Of a stretch of DNA of 14,458 bases, positions 6,579 through 14,106 are shown in pieces. Position 1 is the first letter of the stretch. Every line of letters starts with the position of its first letter. The stretch is from the NCBI RefSeq assembly GCF_938017615.1, contig NZ_CALIJA010000185.1:1-14458 (forward strand), in the 5' to 3' direction. A program made the position numbers and the translations under genes. Origin of the DNA: an uncultured Campylobacter sp. GTDB lineage: Bacteria > Campylobacterota > Campylobacteria > Campylobacterales > Campylobacteraceae. The notes under the pieces were generated by a model. It was not told where the DNA came from. It saw nothing but the letters and a program-made list of their open reading frames with translations, and made no database searches.

Positions 6579-7898
6579 TTATAAAATGTATTTCGCCAAA
6601 TCCTCGTCGCTTGCGATGCCTGCGAGCTTTTCGCTTACGAGCTTCTCATCCACGACGATCTTTTGCCCTTTAAACTTATCCGCTTCGAAGCTGATATCTT
6701 CAAGCACCTTTTCCATTATTGTATGTAGCCTTCTAGCGCCAATATCCTCGACCTTTTCGTTCGTGCTTGCCGCAAATTTCGCGATCGCTTTAACCCCGTC
6801 CTCGCTAAATTCCAGCTCCACGCCTTCGGTCTTTAAAAGCGCCGAGTACTGCTTAAGAAGCGAATTTTTCGGCTTGGTTAAAATTTCACACAGCGCCGCC
6901 TCGTCTAAGCTGTCAAGCTCGACGCGAAGCGGGAAGCGCCCCTGAAGCTCGGGGATTAGATCGCTCGGCTTGCTGATATGAAAGGCGCCCGCGGCGATAA
7001 AAAGGATGTGATCGGTATCGATATTGCCGAATTTCGTGCTTACGCTGCTGCCCTCCACGATCGGAAGCAAATCGCGCTGCACCCCCTCTTTGCTCGGATC
7101 CTGCCTGCCGCTATTGCCGCTTGAGACCGCCACCTTATCGATCTCGTCGATAAAGATGATGCCCTCGTTTTGCGCGCGCCTAACGGCTTCGGCTTTGATG
7201 CTCTCCATATCGAGGACCTTCTCGCTAGCCTCGCTTTTGAGGGCAACCTTGGCGTCTTTTACCTTCATCTCTTTTTTGCTCTTGCGCGTCGAAATTCCGA
7301 TTACCTTAATGAAGCTTTCCTGCATATTCGCCATCTCGGGCGGCAAATTTGGATTTGACTCAAGCGCGTTTTCGCTCACTTCAATCTCGATACTAAGATC
7401 GTCCAGATCGCCGCGCTCGAGCTTGACCGCCATCTTTTCGTAGCTTTTTTCGTAATCTGCGACCTTCTCCTCGCTCGCGCCGCGCGGAAGCGGCGGAATG
7501 ACTTTTTCTAAAATTTTACGCTTGATGTAATCATCGATCTTGTCTTTGTTCTTTTCAAATTCCTCGCCGCGCACTAAATTTACCGACGCAGCAGCCAGAT
7601 CGCGCACCATGCTCTCCACGTCGCGCCCCACGAAGCCTACTTCAGTATATTTGCTCGCCTCAACCTTGATAAAAGGAAGCCCAAACATCTTCGAAAGTCT
7701 GCGCGCGATCTCGGTCTTACCTACGCCGGTAGATCCGATCATCAGGATGTTTTTGGGCATCACCTCGTTTTTCATCTCATCTTCAAGCGCCATTCTGCGG
7801 TAGCGATTTCGCAAAGCTACTGCTATCGTGCGTTTGGCACTATTTTGTCCGATTATATATTCGTCTAGTTTCTCTACGATCTGCTTTGGCGTCATCAT
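6579..7898 (-). CDS. hslU: HslU (ClpY), ATPase/unfoldase of the HslUV protease
   Basis: A 439-residue AAA+ unfoldase starting MMTPKQIVEKLDEYIIGQ. Walker A is GSTGVGKT (residues 55-62), the pore loop is GFVG (88-91), and Walker B is in GIIFIDEIDKVA. The C-terminus ends EDLAKYIL, the type of tail that inserts into HslV pockets to activate it. The frame extends 18 codons further upstream, but that extension lies inside hslV and is not HslU-like; ATG 7898 is preceded by ACGAAAAGAG and overlaps the hslV stop (ATGATGA), so ATG 7895 is an alternative giving one residue less. The pore tyrosine of the usual GYVG is phenylalanine, and Walker A has serine where proline is common. It forms hexamers in the cytoplasm that feed HslV. 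Confidence 0.96.
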   Translation of the reverse strand: MMTPKQIVEKLDEYIIGQNSAKRTIAVALRNRYRRMALEDEMKNEVMPKNILMIGSTGVGKTEIARRLSKMFGLPFIKVEASKYTEVGFVGRDVESMVRDLAAASVNLVRGEEFEKNKDKIDDYIKRKILEKVIPPLPRGASEEKVADYEKSYEKMAVKLERGDLDDLSIEIEVSENALESNPNLPPEMANMQESFIKVIGISTRKSKKEMKVKDAKVALKSEASEKVLDMESIKAEAVRRAQNEGIIFIDEIDKVAVSSGNSGRQDPSKEGVQRDLLPIVEGSSVSTKFGNIDTDHILFIAAGAFHISKPSDLIPELQGRFPLRVELDSLDEAALCEILTKPKNSLLKQYSALLKTEGVELEFSEDGVKAIAKFAASTNEKVEDIGARRLHTIMEKVLEDISFEADKFKGQKIVVDEKLVSEKLAGIASDEDLAKYIL

Positions 7899-8443
7899 CT
7901 CTTTTCGTCCCAAATTGCGTATGTTTTGATGTTTTCGTTTGTGTAAATGCAAATCTCGCCCGCGATTTTAAGGCTTTGCTTTACAAGTTCCTCTTCGTCT
8001 AAGCTTGCAAATTTATCCAAAGCTCGCGCCGCGCTAAGAGCGTAATTCCCGCCGCTACCGATCGCCGCGATCTTGCCGTCGTCCGGCTCTACCACATCGC
8101 CCGTGCCGCTAAGCAGAAAGATATTTTTGCGGTCCAGCACCAGCATCATCGCTTCGAGCTTTCGCAGATATTTATCCTTGCGCCACTGCTTGCTAAATTC
8201 TATCACGGCCCTTAAAAGATCGCCCTTTGCGCCATCTAAGCACTTTTCAAACATATCAAAAAGATTAAACGCATCGGCGGTGCTGCCCGCAAAGCCCGCC
8301 AAGACGCCCCCATCTTTGCCGATCTTTCGAATTTTAGTTGCATTGCCCTTTAAGACGGTGTTTCCGAACGTAACCTGCCCGTCGCCGCCGATGACGGAGC
8401 CCTTCGCGCCTTTGTAGGCTAAAATGGTAGTCGCTTCAAACAC
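7895..8443 (-). CDS. hslV: HslV (ClpQ), proteasome-like threonine peptidase
   Basis: The 182-residue peptidase starts with GTG at 8443-8441, reading MFEATTILAYKG. The mature enzyme should begin with the catalytic threonine of TTIL (Thr5) after loss of a four-residue leader. Family hallmarks follow: GGDGQVTFGNTVLKGNA, AGFAGSTADAF, LRKLEAMM, GSGGNYALSAARAL and GEICIYTN. It forms a double hexamer capped by HslU in the cytoplasm. The GTG start is supported by AGAGGTGG about 7 nt upstream, by an 8-nt overlap with the rplI stop (GTGTTTGA), and by the fit to the family N-terminus. No ATG fits this position. The stop overlaps the hslU start. Confidence 0.95.
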   Translation of the reverse strand: MFEATTILAYKGAKGSVIGGDGQVTFGNTVLKGNATKIRKIGKDGGVLAGFAGSTADAFNLFDMFEKCLDGAKGDLLRAVIEFSKQWRKDKYLRKLEAMMLVLDRKNIFLLSGTGDVVEPDDGKIAAIGSGGNYALSAARALDKFASLDEEELVKQSLKIAGEICIYTNENIKTYAIWDEKR

Positions 8444-8879
8444 TAGCCACCTCTATCTCAAATTTAGCGCTTATGCCGTGCTTTAGCTTGACATTTACGT
8501 CGTATATCCCGGTCGTTTTGATAGCCTCGGTCTCTAAAATTTTCTTATCGATTTCGATCCCTTTTTGCTCTTTTAGCGCGGTTGCGATCTCATCTTTGGT
8601 CACTGAGCCGAAAAGCGCGCCGCTCTCGCCCGTCTGCTTTGCGATCTTTACGCGGATCTTAGCTAGCTCCTCGGCTAGTTTTTGCAGGCTTGCGACCTCA
8701 TATTTTTCAAGCTCGGCCTGCTTTTTCTTATCCGCTTCAAATTTACGCAAAACCTCAGTCGTAGCGGCTTTGGCGTAGCCTTTGCCGATTAGGAAGTTGT
8801 TGCCGTAGCCGTCCTTAACCTCCTTTACCTCGCCCGCCTTTCCGAGCCCCTTAACATCTTTGATCAATAATACTTTCAT
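8436..8879 (-). CDS. rplI: 50S ribosomal protein L9
   Basis: A 147-residue protein of the usual L9 length. The N-terminal rRNA-binding domain begins MKVLLIKDVKGLGKAGEV and contains the signature DGYGNNFLIGKGYA. The long central helix (about residues 41-76, rich in K, E and A) joins a C-terminal domain ending IEVASV. L9 binds 23S rRNA in the large subunit and helps frame maintenance. The ATG at 8879 has AAAAGGATAATGG in front of it. Its stop overlaps the GTG of hslV by 8 nt, so rplI is probably the first gene of a rplI-hslV-hslU transcript. Confidence 0.97.
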   Translation of the reverse strand: MKVLLIKDVKGLGKAGEVKEVKDGYGNNFLIGKGYAKAATTEVLRKFEADKKKQAELEKYEVASLQKLAEELAKIRVKIAKQTGESGALFGSVTKDEIATALKEQKGIEIDKKILETEAIKTTGIYDVNVKLKHGISAKFEIEVASV

Positions 8880-8909
8880 CCATTATCCTTTTAAATTTAG
8901 CTTTAAATT

Positions 8910-8923
8910 TATAAAATTTTATA
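8910..8923 (-). promoter_or_regulatory. Candidate -10 region for rplI-hslV-hslU, a symmetrical TATAAAATTTTATA
   Basis: A perfect 14-nt palindrome lying 31 nt upstream of the rplI ATG. Read on the minus strand, either TATAAA or TTTATA could serve as a -10 box, and a short A+T-rich leader with AAGGA follows. No clear -35 is visible, which is common in Campylobacter. Because the sequence reads the same on both strands, its direction rests only on the position of rplI. Confidence 0.3.
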
Positions 8924-9052
8924 GCGGCGCGGGCGGATCTGAAATTTAGTGAAATTTCATGAAACCTGCCCGCAGCCGCTCGCTACTTTTTCGATAAATT
9001 TTAAAATTTCGTTTTGTGAAATTTGCCTGTCCGCCCTGCGGCAAAATTTCAG

Positions 9053-10273
9053 CTAAAGCTTGCGTCCGTTCTTACCCGCGATGATAAATCTTAACGCGCT
9101 TAGTTTGATAAATCCGTCGCCGTCTTTTTGATTGAAAACTTTATCCTCTTCAAACGTCACGAAATCGGTATTAAACAAACTATCGCTCTTGCTTTCCCTG
9201 CCCAGCACGGTCACGTTGCCCTTATAAAGCTCTAGCTTAACCTTGCCGTTTACGTGCTCTTGGGATTTGTTTATCAGCTCTTGAAGTAGCAAGCGCTCCG
9301 GGCTGAACCAAAAGCCGTTGTAGATAAGCTCGGCGTAGCGCGGCATTAGATCGTCTTTTAGATGCGCCGCGCCGCGATCTAGCGTGATGCTCTCGATCGC
9401 GCGGTGAGCCTTTAGCATGATCGTGCCGCCCGGAGTTTCGTAGCAGCCGCGACTCTTCATACCGACGTAGCGATTTTCTACTAGATCGAGCCTGCCGATG
9501 CCGTTTTTAGCGCCGAGCTCGTTAAGCGCTGCTAGCATCTCGTGCGGTTTAAGCGCCTTACCGTTTAGCTTTACAGGATCACCATGCTTGTATTCAATCT
9601 CGATGATCTCGCTCTTATCTGGCGCATTTTTAGGGCTCACGGTCCATCGCCACATATCCTCTTCAGGCGCATGGGCGGGATCTTCAAGCACCAAGCCCTC
9701 GTAGGAGATGTGAAGGATATTCGCATCCATCGAATACGGCGACTTGCCGGGCTTTGAGGCGATGTCGATGCCGTTTTTCTTAGCATAAGCAAGAAGCTTC
9801 TCGCGAGAGTTCAAATCCCACAACCTCCACGGCGCAATCACCTTAATATCGGGATTTAGCGCATATGCGCCAAGCTCGAAGCGGACTTGGTCGTTACCCT
9901 TACCGGTCGCACCGTGGCTTATGGCGTCCGCGCCGGTTTTTTTAGCGATTTCGACTAGCTTTTTAGCGATCAGCGGGCGCGCGATCGATGTGCCCAAAAG
10001 ATACTCGCCCTCATAGACGGCATTTGCGCGAAACATCGGAAATACGTAATCGCGCACAAATTCCTCGCGCAGATCCTCTACGAAGATATTTTCCTTTTTG
10101 ATGCCCAGTTTCACAGCTTTGTTTTTGATAGGCTCCAAATCCTCATTCTGACCGATATCTGCGGTGAAAGTCACCACATCGCAGCCGTAAGTATCGCCGA
10201 GCCACTTTAAAATAATACTAGTATCTAGTCCTCCGGAATACGCCAAAACGACCTTTTTTACATCTTTTGCCAT
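9053..10273 (-). CDS. argG: Argininosuccinate synthase
   Basis: A 406-residue enzyme joining citrulline and aspartate with ATP to form argininosuccinate, the penultimate step of arginine synthesis. The ATP-binding PP-loop is AYSGGLDTS (residues 11-19). Further hallmarks are SHGATGKGNDQVRFE, APWRLWDL, SMDANILHISYEG, EDPAHAPEEDMW and YVGMKSRGCYETPGG. The start is ATG 10273, preceded by GTAAAGGATTTGAG. The open frame runs another 100 codons upstream, but that part crosses the intergenic region and the antisense of the S4 gene and has no similarity to ArgG. It is divergent from the S4-tsaE-lptB operon and 173 bp from rplI. Confidence 0.97.
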   Translation of the reverse strand: MAKDVKKVVLAYSGGLDTSIILKWLGDTYGCDVVTFTADIGQNEDLEPIKNKAVKLGIKKENIFVEDLREEFVRDYVFPMFRANAVYEGEYLLGTSIARPLIAKKLVEIAKKTGADAISHGATGKGNDQVRFELGAYALNPDIKVIAPWRLWDLNSREKLLAYAKKNGIDIASKPGKSPYSMDANILHISYEGLVLEDPAHAPEEDMWRWTVSPKNAPDKSEIIEIEYKHGDPVKLNGKALKPHEMLAALNELGAKNGIGRLDLVENRYVGMKSRGCYETPGGTIMLKAHRAIESITLDRGAAHLKDDLMPRYAELIYNGFWFSPERLLLQELINKSQEHVNGKVKLELYKGNVTVLGRESKSDSLFNTDFVTFEEDKVFNQKDGDGFIKLSALRFIIAGKNGRKL

Positions 10274-10302
10274 CTCAAATCCTTTACGTAAAATTTGGCG
10301 AA

Positions 10303-10308
10303 ATTCTA
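10303..10308 (-). promoter_or_regulatory. Candidate extended -10 box of argG
   Basis: On the minus strand the sequence TTTTTGGTAGAATTT places TAGAAT (10308-10303), five of six matches to TATAAT, about 30 nt upstream of the argG ATG. It is preceded by GG and T-rich runs, as in many Campylobacter sigma-70 promoters. There is no good -35. The leader would be about 23 nt. Confidence 0.45.
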
Positions 10309-10361
10309 CCAAAAATAGTTTAATAGTTGCTTTTAAGGCAAATGTCGCTAAACTCACGCCC

Positions 10362-10607
10362 ATGAGAATCGATAAATTTTTAAACGCAGTAAATATCACT
10401 AAGCGGCGTGCCATCAGCGAAGATATGTGTAAAAGCGGCGTCGTAGCCGTAAACGGCGCGGTAGCAAAGCCCGCCAAAGAGCTTAAAATCGGCGACGTTA
10501 TCACAATAAGCTTTTTGGATAGGAAGCAAAGCTTTAAGGTCCTAGCCTTTCCTAGCGCGAAAAATACGCCCAAAAGCGAGCAAGCAAAGTATGTCCAAGA
10601 ACTTTGA
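10362..10607 (+). CDS. Small S4-domain RNA-binding protein (Hsp15/RluB-N-terminal type)
   Basis: An 81-residue protein that is almost entirely one S4 domain: MRIDKFLNAVNITKRRAISED starts the helix pair, and SGVVAVNGAVAKPAKELKIGD is the beta-turn part that contacts RNA. This is the size and composition of Hsp15-like heat-shock proteins that bind 50S subunits with nascent chains. No catalytic domain follows, so it is not a pseudouridine synthase. C. jejuni has an S4 protein at the same place beside argG (from memory). Its stop lies 17 nt inside tsaE, indicating co-expression. The basic C-terminal tail (AKNTPKSEQAKYVQEL) is not recognisable. Confidence 0.85.
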   Translation: MRIDKFLNAVNITKRRAISEDMCKSGVVAVNGAVAKPAKELKIGDVITISFLDRKQSFKVLAFPSAKNTPKSEQAKYVQEL

Positions 10608-10998
10608 ACTCATCTGCGGCGAGGATGAAATTTCACGCCTCGTGCAGGCTCTGCCAAAAAGCGGCATAATCTTGCTAATAGGCGATCTTGCCAGCGGCAA
10701 AACGACTCTTGCGCGCGCGATCGTGCGGGCTCACGGGTTAGACGAGCACGTGAGCTCGCCGACATTTTCGATCATGCAAAACTACGGCAAAATTTATCAT
10801 TACGACATCTATAACGGCGGCTGTGAGGGGATTTTAAAAAACGGACTATTTGAAAATTTATTTGAAGAGGGGCTTCATCTGATCGAATGGGCGGATGAAA
10901 ATTTGATAAATTTACTTAAAAAATATGAGCTTGATTTTTGCGTAGTGAGGATCACGCCGCACGCGCAAGGGCGAAAATACGAGGTAAGCTATGCATAA
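10591..10998 (+). CDS. tsaE: TsaE, ATPase of the tRNA t6A37 modification complex
   Basis: A 135-residue P-loop protein of normal TsaE (YjeE) length. Walker A is GDLASGKT (residues 31-38), the family motif SSPTF is at 55-59, the HYD of IYHYDIY is at 70-72, and LIEWAD (97-102) is the Walker B-like region with the conserved glutamate. TsaE works with TsaB and TsaD in the cytoplasm to attach the threonylcarbamoyl group to A37 of ANN-decoding tRNAs. It overlaps the S4 gene upstream by 17 nt and lptB downstream by 8 nt (ATGCATAA), so the three are probably translated from one message. Confidence 0.94.
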   Translation: MSKNFELICGEDEISRLVQALPKSGIILLIGDLASGKTTLARAIVRAHGLDEHVSSPTFSIMQNYGKIYHYDIYNGGCEGILKNGLFENLFEEGLHLIEWADENLINLLKKYELDFCVVRITPHAQGRKYEVSYA

Positions 10999-11713
10999 AC
11001 TGGAAGTCAGGGGTCTTAAAAAAACCATAAAAGGCACGCCGATCATTAAGGGCATCTCGCTGGAGCTTTACAACGGCGAGATCGTGGGGCTGCTGGGGCC
11101 CAATGGAGCGGGCAAAACCACGACGTTTTATATGATCTGCGGGCTGATAAGCGCTAGCGGCGGCGATATCTTGCTTAATGAGAACAGCATCGCGAAGGTT
11201 CCGCTTCACAAACGCGCTAAGCTCGGCATCGGCTACCTACCACAAGAAAGCAGCATCTTTAAGGAGCTGAGCGTTGAGGAAAATTTAATGCTCGCCGCGG
11301 AGATTACCTATAAAAATAAAGCGGAGGCCTCACGAAAAGTCGATGAGATGCTAAATCTGCTCAACATCGAGCCGATCAGATTGCGCAAAGGCGTGAGCCT
11401 AAGCGGCGGCGAGCGCAGGCGTTGCGAAATCGCGCGAAGCCTGATGATAACGCCGAAATTTCTACTTTTGGACGAGCCGTTTGCGGGCGTCGATCCGATC
11501 GCCGTTAACGACATCCAAAGCATCGTGCGCGACCTAAAAAAACTCGGCATCGGCGTGCTCATCACCGATCACAATGTCCGCGAAACGCTTGCGATCTGCG
11601 ACCGCGCCTACGTCATCAAAGACGGCGAGCTGTTCGCCGGCGGCACCGCAAAAGAGATAGCCAGCGATCCAAATGTGCGCAAATTCTACCTCGGCGAGGA
11701 TTTTAGCATCTAA
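10991..11713 (+). CDS. lptB: LptB, ATPase of the LPS export ABC transporter LptB2FG
   Basis: A 240-residue ABC ATPase. Walker A is GPNGAGKT (residues 36-43), the Q-loop glutamine is in YLPQES (Q85), the signature is LSGGE (138-142), Walker B is FLLLDE (157-162) and the switch histidine is in ITDHNV (H194). The sequence LSGGERRRCEIARSL and LDEPFAGVDPIAV are typical of LptB rather than of amino-acid or lipid importers. It powers LPS extraction from the inner membrane together with LptF and LptG, which are encoded elsewhere. In C. jejuni and in many proteobacteria rpoN follows lptB; here no rpoN is present downstream. Confidence 0.94.
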   Translation: MHKLEVRGLKKTIKGTPIIKGISLELYNGEIVGLLGPNGAGKTTTFYMICGLISASGGDILLNENSIAKVPLHKRAKLGIGYLPQESSIFKELSVEENLMLAAEITYKNKAEASRKVDEMLNLLNIEPIRLRKGVSLSGGERRRCEIARSLMITPKFLLLDEPFAGVDPIAVNDIQSIVRDLKKLGIGVLITDHNVRETLAICDRAYVIKDGELFAGGTAKEIASDPNVRKFYLGEDFSI

Positions 11714-12655
11714 GTCAGCCAGAGCGCTTTGGATTTTCAGCTCCCCTTTTTTTCGGCGCGCGCGGTTAAATTCTATAATTTAAGTTTTGCGATTTAAATT
11801 TCAAGCGAGTAGCCGCAGCTAGTCACACAGATGCCGCTTGATCTAAAATTTTGCGCATTAAAATTTTAAAGCCCGTAAAGCCTCAGCGCGCAAGAATTTC
11901 GCGCCCGTTTGAATTTATATTTTGAGGCGTAGCGCTTCGGTGCGAGGCGCGTATTAGTATGGTTTGAATTTTGTGCTTTAAATTTTGAAACAGTTATCAC
12001 GGCGAGATTTGAACTCGGCGTCTAAATCTCACGCATTAATTTTTGAAGTGCGCCTCAGGCTCGTTTTTAAATTTCAAAAGGTATTTTGTGCACTGTAAAT
12101 TTTAAATAATTTTTGCGGCAGGTTCTCTTTTCGCGACCGCAATTTACACCCGTGGTACATAAAATTTAAATCGCATTTTAATCACACTTTGTTTAAATTA
12201 AATCAAATTTTAAAGCGGAGGCGTCTTTAAACGTAACGCTTTCATCTGCGCATCAAAATCACGCCCACAATTTGCAAAAGAATATCCGCTCGTAGAATTA
12301 AAATTTTAAAGCAACTGCCTAAATAAATTACGTATGCGAAACTTGCGGTCCGCGCGATGTGGCTAAATTTTACAGCGTAATTCCGCGAGCGGCGGCGTAA
12401 ACCAAAGCGCACACAAAACCTACTCGCTTCGGCTTCGACGCATCAAATTAAAAGCGACGCGCGAAGCAAGGCCTTCCGACCCGCTAGAATTTTGCCGATT
12501 AAGCCGCCTTGTTTAATTAAAATTACACTTTTATTTGCTCTGCGGGTCTAAATTTCGCTCATCTTAAAGCTCGCCGCGGAGTTTAAAAATTTAACCCGGC
12601 GCCTCCAGTTTAAATTTTAAAATTCTTAGAATTTTGGCGAGATCAAGGAGAGATT
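11714..12655. other. Gene-free region of about 940 bp where rpoN would be expected
   Basis: No plausible coding frame and no complete RNA gene were found on either strand. The sequence mixes G+C-rich patches with many AAATTT-type cores. Exact copies of the 15-mer TTAAAATTTTAAAGC occur at 11858-11872 and 12298-12312, and its last 12 bases recur at 12205-12216. Just after lptB there is a small hairpin (11719-11732, CCAGAGC/GCTTTGG) with a T-run at 11747-11753, too far apart for a strong terminator call. The last stretch contains AAAATTC-TTA-GAATTTT (near 12619-12635) and the ribosome binding site AAGGAGA of the next gene. I looked for the RpoN box and helix-turn-helix coding remnants and saw none. 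Confidence 0.75.
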
Positions 12656-13474
12656 ATGAAAAAAGTTCTACTTTCGTGCGCCTTGGCAGGCGCACTTTTC
12701 GGCTTAGAGTTCGATGGATTCAGTGCGCCCGAGGGCTCGCTAATCACCGAGGACGCTTTTTACATCGCAAATCGCGGCAAAAACGAAGATTCGCTAGGCA
12801 GAGGCGGCTTTATAAGTAGGATCGTAAAAAATTCCAATGTCGTTGAGACCAATTTTATAGACGATCTCGTAAATCCCGGCGGGATGGCGCAGATCGAGGG
12901 CGTGCTCTACGTATGCGATCTGGATGCGATCAGAGGCTTTAGCAAAGGTCAGGAAGTTTTCAATCTAAAAATCGAGGGAGCGCAGGCCTTAAACGACGTC
13001 GTAGCGCTCGGTAGCGAGGTTTTGCTCGCAAGCGATAATGCGCGTAGCGTGATTTACAGCATAAATTTAAACGCAAAAAGCTACGATGAATTCGCGCGCA
13101 TCGACCCGTCGCTCGGCAATGCGGGCGCGCTTCTGCTCAAAGGCGACAAGCTTCTGATCACTACCTTCGATCTTAGCGGAAAGGTCCCGGGGCGCGTGCT
13201 AAGCATGGATCTGAAATCTCGCGAAATTTCGATCTTTGCCGATATGAAGGGGGTTTTCTACGGCATAGCGCGCGGAAAAAACGGCGAAATTTTAGTTAGC
13301 GACTGGGGCGAGGACCTTTTAAGCGGCAAAATTTGGCGTATAGATGCGAACGGACAGATACGCAAAATAAACCTCGGCGCGATGCAAAGGCCTACGGACA
13401 TCTCAAGCGACGGCAAGGTTTTATTGATCCCAAAATCGCTGGAAAACAAAGTCGAGCTGATAAATTTGCCGTAA
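12656..13474 (+). CDS. Exported SMP-30/NHL-like beta-propeller protein of unknown role
   Basis: A 272-residue protein with a clear signal peptide (MKKVLLSCALAGALFG, cleavage probably near residue 16), so it is probably periplasmic. The mature part shows repeating strand-turn units such as GGMAQIEGVLYVCDLDAIRGF, LNDVVALGSEVLLASDNA, GIARGKNGEILVSDWGEDL and RPTDISSDGKVLLIP, the pattern of SMP-30/gluconolactonase or NHL six-bladed propellers. I cannot name a substrate, and the metal ligands of true SMP-30 enzymes are not certain here. ATG 12656 has AAGGAGA 3 nt upstream, which decides the start. It stands alone after the empty region and is convergent with the lipoprotein genes downstream. Confidence 0.75.
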   Translation: MKKVLLSCALAGALFGLEFDGFSAPEGSLITEDAFYIANRGKNEDSLGRGGFISRIVKNSNVVETNFIDDLVNPGGMAQIEGVLYVCDLDAIRGFSKGQEVFNLKIEGAQALNDVVALGSEVLLASDNARSVIYSINLNAKSYDEFARIDPSLGNAGALLLKGDKLLITTFDLSGKVPGRVLSMDLKSREISIFADMKGVFYGIARGKNGEILVSDWGEDLLSGKIWRIDANGQIRKINLGAMQRPTDISSDGKVLLIPKSLENKVELINLP

Positions 13475-13501
13475 AAATCTTAGAAATTCCCGCAATTTCT
13501 C

Positions 13502-13537
13502 AAGCTGATTTAAAATTTGTAAATTTCAAATCAGCTT
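13502..13537. terminator. Hairpin between convergent genes, possible bidirectional terminator
   Basis: The arm AAGCTGATTT (13502-13511) pairs with AAATCAGCTT (13528-13537). The pairing continues inward with one mismatch through AAATTT, leaving almost no loop. It lies between the stop of the propeller gene (13474) and the stop of the lipoprotein gene (13618). There is no U-run directly after it on either strand, so termination strength is doubtful. Confidence 0.4.
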
Positions 13538-13617
13538 AGGAATTTGCAAGTAGTCTTAAATAGCCACTCTATAAAGCTCAATATCTATAAATTTATATTC
13601 TGAATATATTTTTTTAT

Positions 13618-14106
13618 CTAAAGCTTCTGCCTCGATATATCGGTAAGCGCAAGAGCAATATTTTCTTTTATCGCTGCATTGATTGCAGATTTTGCACGAT
13701 CTGCTGCAGCAAAACTCACTCGAACTTGAGATGAGCTAGTCGTAAATGAGCGTCTATAAATCACTTGTCCATTCTGTTTTAACGTCCATGCAACCTCTAC
13801 TGTAGCGTCAAAACTAAGGGCCATTATTGGCATGGAGACTCTAACCAAAAATGCATTTAGAGTTACATCTGAACCATTTGTAGCTATTTGAGTAAACAAA
13901 TTAGATCTTTGTATGCTCTCTCCAATCGCCTTTTCAAATTCATCATAAAACCCCGTTTCTTGCATTGCCACACCCGAAGCGTGAATTTCTACACTTTTAT
14001 TAAACGTATTTACCCCTGCAAAATTTGGTGTAAGCTCGGTATAAGTGGTCTTTTGGACACAACCACCTAAAAGTAGCGCCGTAATTAAAATTAATGCATA
14101 TCTCAT
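13618..14106 (-). CDS. Outer-membrane-type lipoprotein of unknown function
   Basis: A 162-residue protein with a lipoprotein signal: MRYALILITALLLGGC, lipobox LGGC with the modified cysteine at residue 16. Gln18 follows, with no Asp at +2, so outer-membrane sorting is likely by the E. coli rule. The mature part has a helix (FYDEFEKAIGESIQRSNLF) followed by long alternating strands (SDVTLNAFLVRVSM, ATVEVAWTLKQNGQVIYRRSF) and a final helix. This resembles the fold pattern of YajG-like lipoproteins, but I do not recognise a family. Its ATG directly follows the TAG of the upstream gene with no spacing, so the two are probably translationally coupled and may act together. Confidence 0.75.
   Translation of the reverse strand: MRYALILITALLLGGCVQKTTYTELTPNFAGVNTFNKSVEIHASGVAMQETGFYDEFEKAIGESIQRSNLFTQIATNGSDVTLNAFLVRVSMPIMALSFDATVEVAWTLKQNGQVIYRRSFTTSSSQVRVSFAAADRAKSAINAAIKENIALALTDISRQKL

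Noticed and set aside
6586..8778. Several plus-strand frames of 60-140 codons opposite hslU, hslV and rplI
   Set aside because: They are antisense shadows of strongly conserved genes, rich in Ser and Leu as expected from the reverse of their codons, with no ribosome binding sites or family features.
10274..10573. The 100-codon upstream extension of the argG frame
   Set aside because: It overlaps the divergent S4 gene and the intergenic promoter region; ArgG proteins begin near MAKDVKKVVLAYSGG, and ATG 10273 has a good ribosome binding site.
12001..12021. A tRNA T-arm-like sequence on the minus strand (GAGTTCAAATCTC)
   Set aside because: The T-loop fits, but I could find no matching acceptor 5' strand, D-arm or anticodon arm within 75-95 nt; at most a chance match or a remnant.
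12330..12375. Possible trace of the RpoN box in the gap after lptB (around GATGTGGCTAAATTTTA)
   Set aside because: None of the frames gives the ARRTVAKYRE-like sequence; the similarity is only a few bases.
12634..12819. Plus-strand frame overlapping the start of the propeller gene
   Set aside because: It is an out-of-frame shadow rich in Arg; the overlapping frame has a signal peptide and a strong ribosome binding site.
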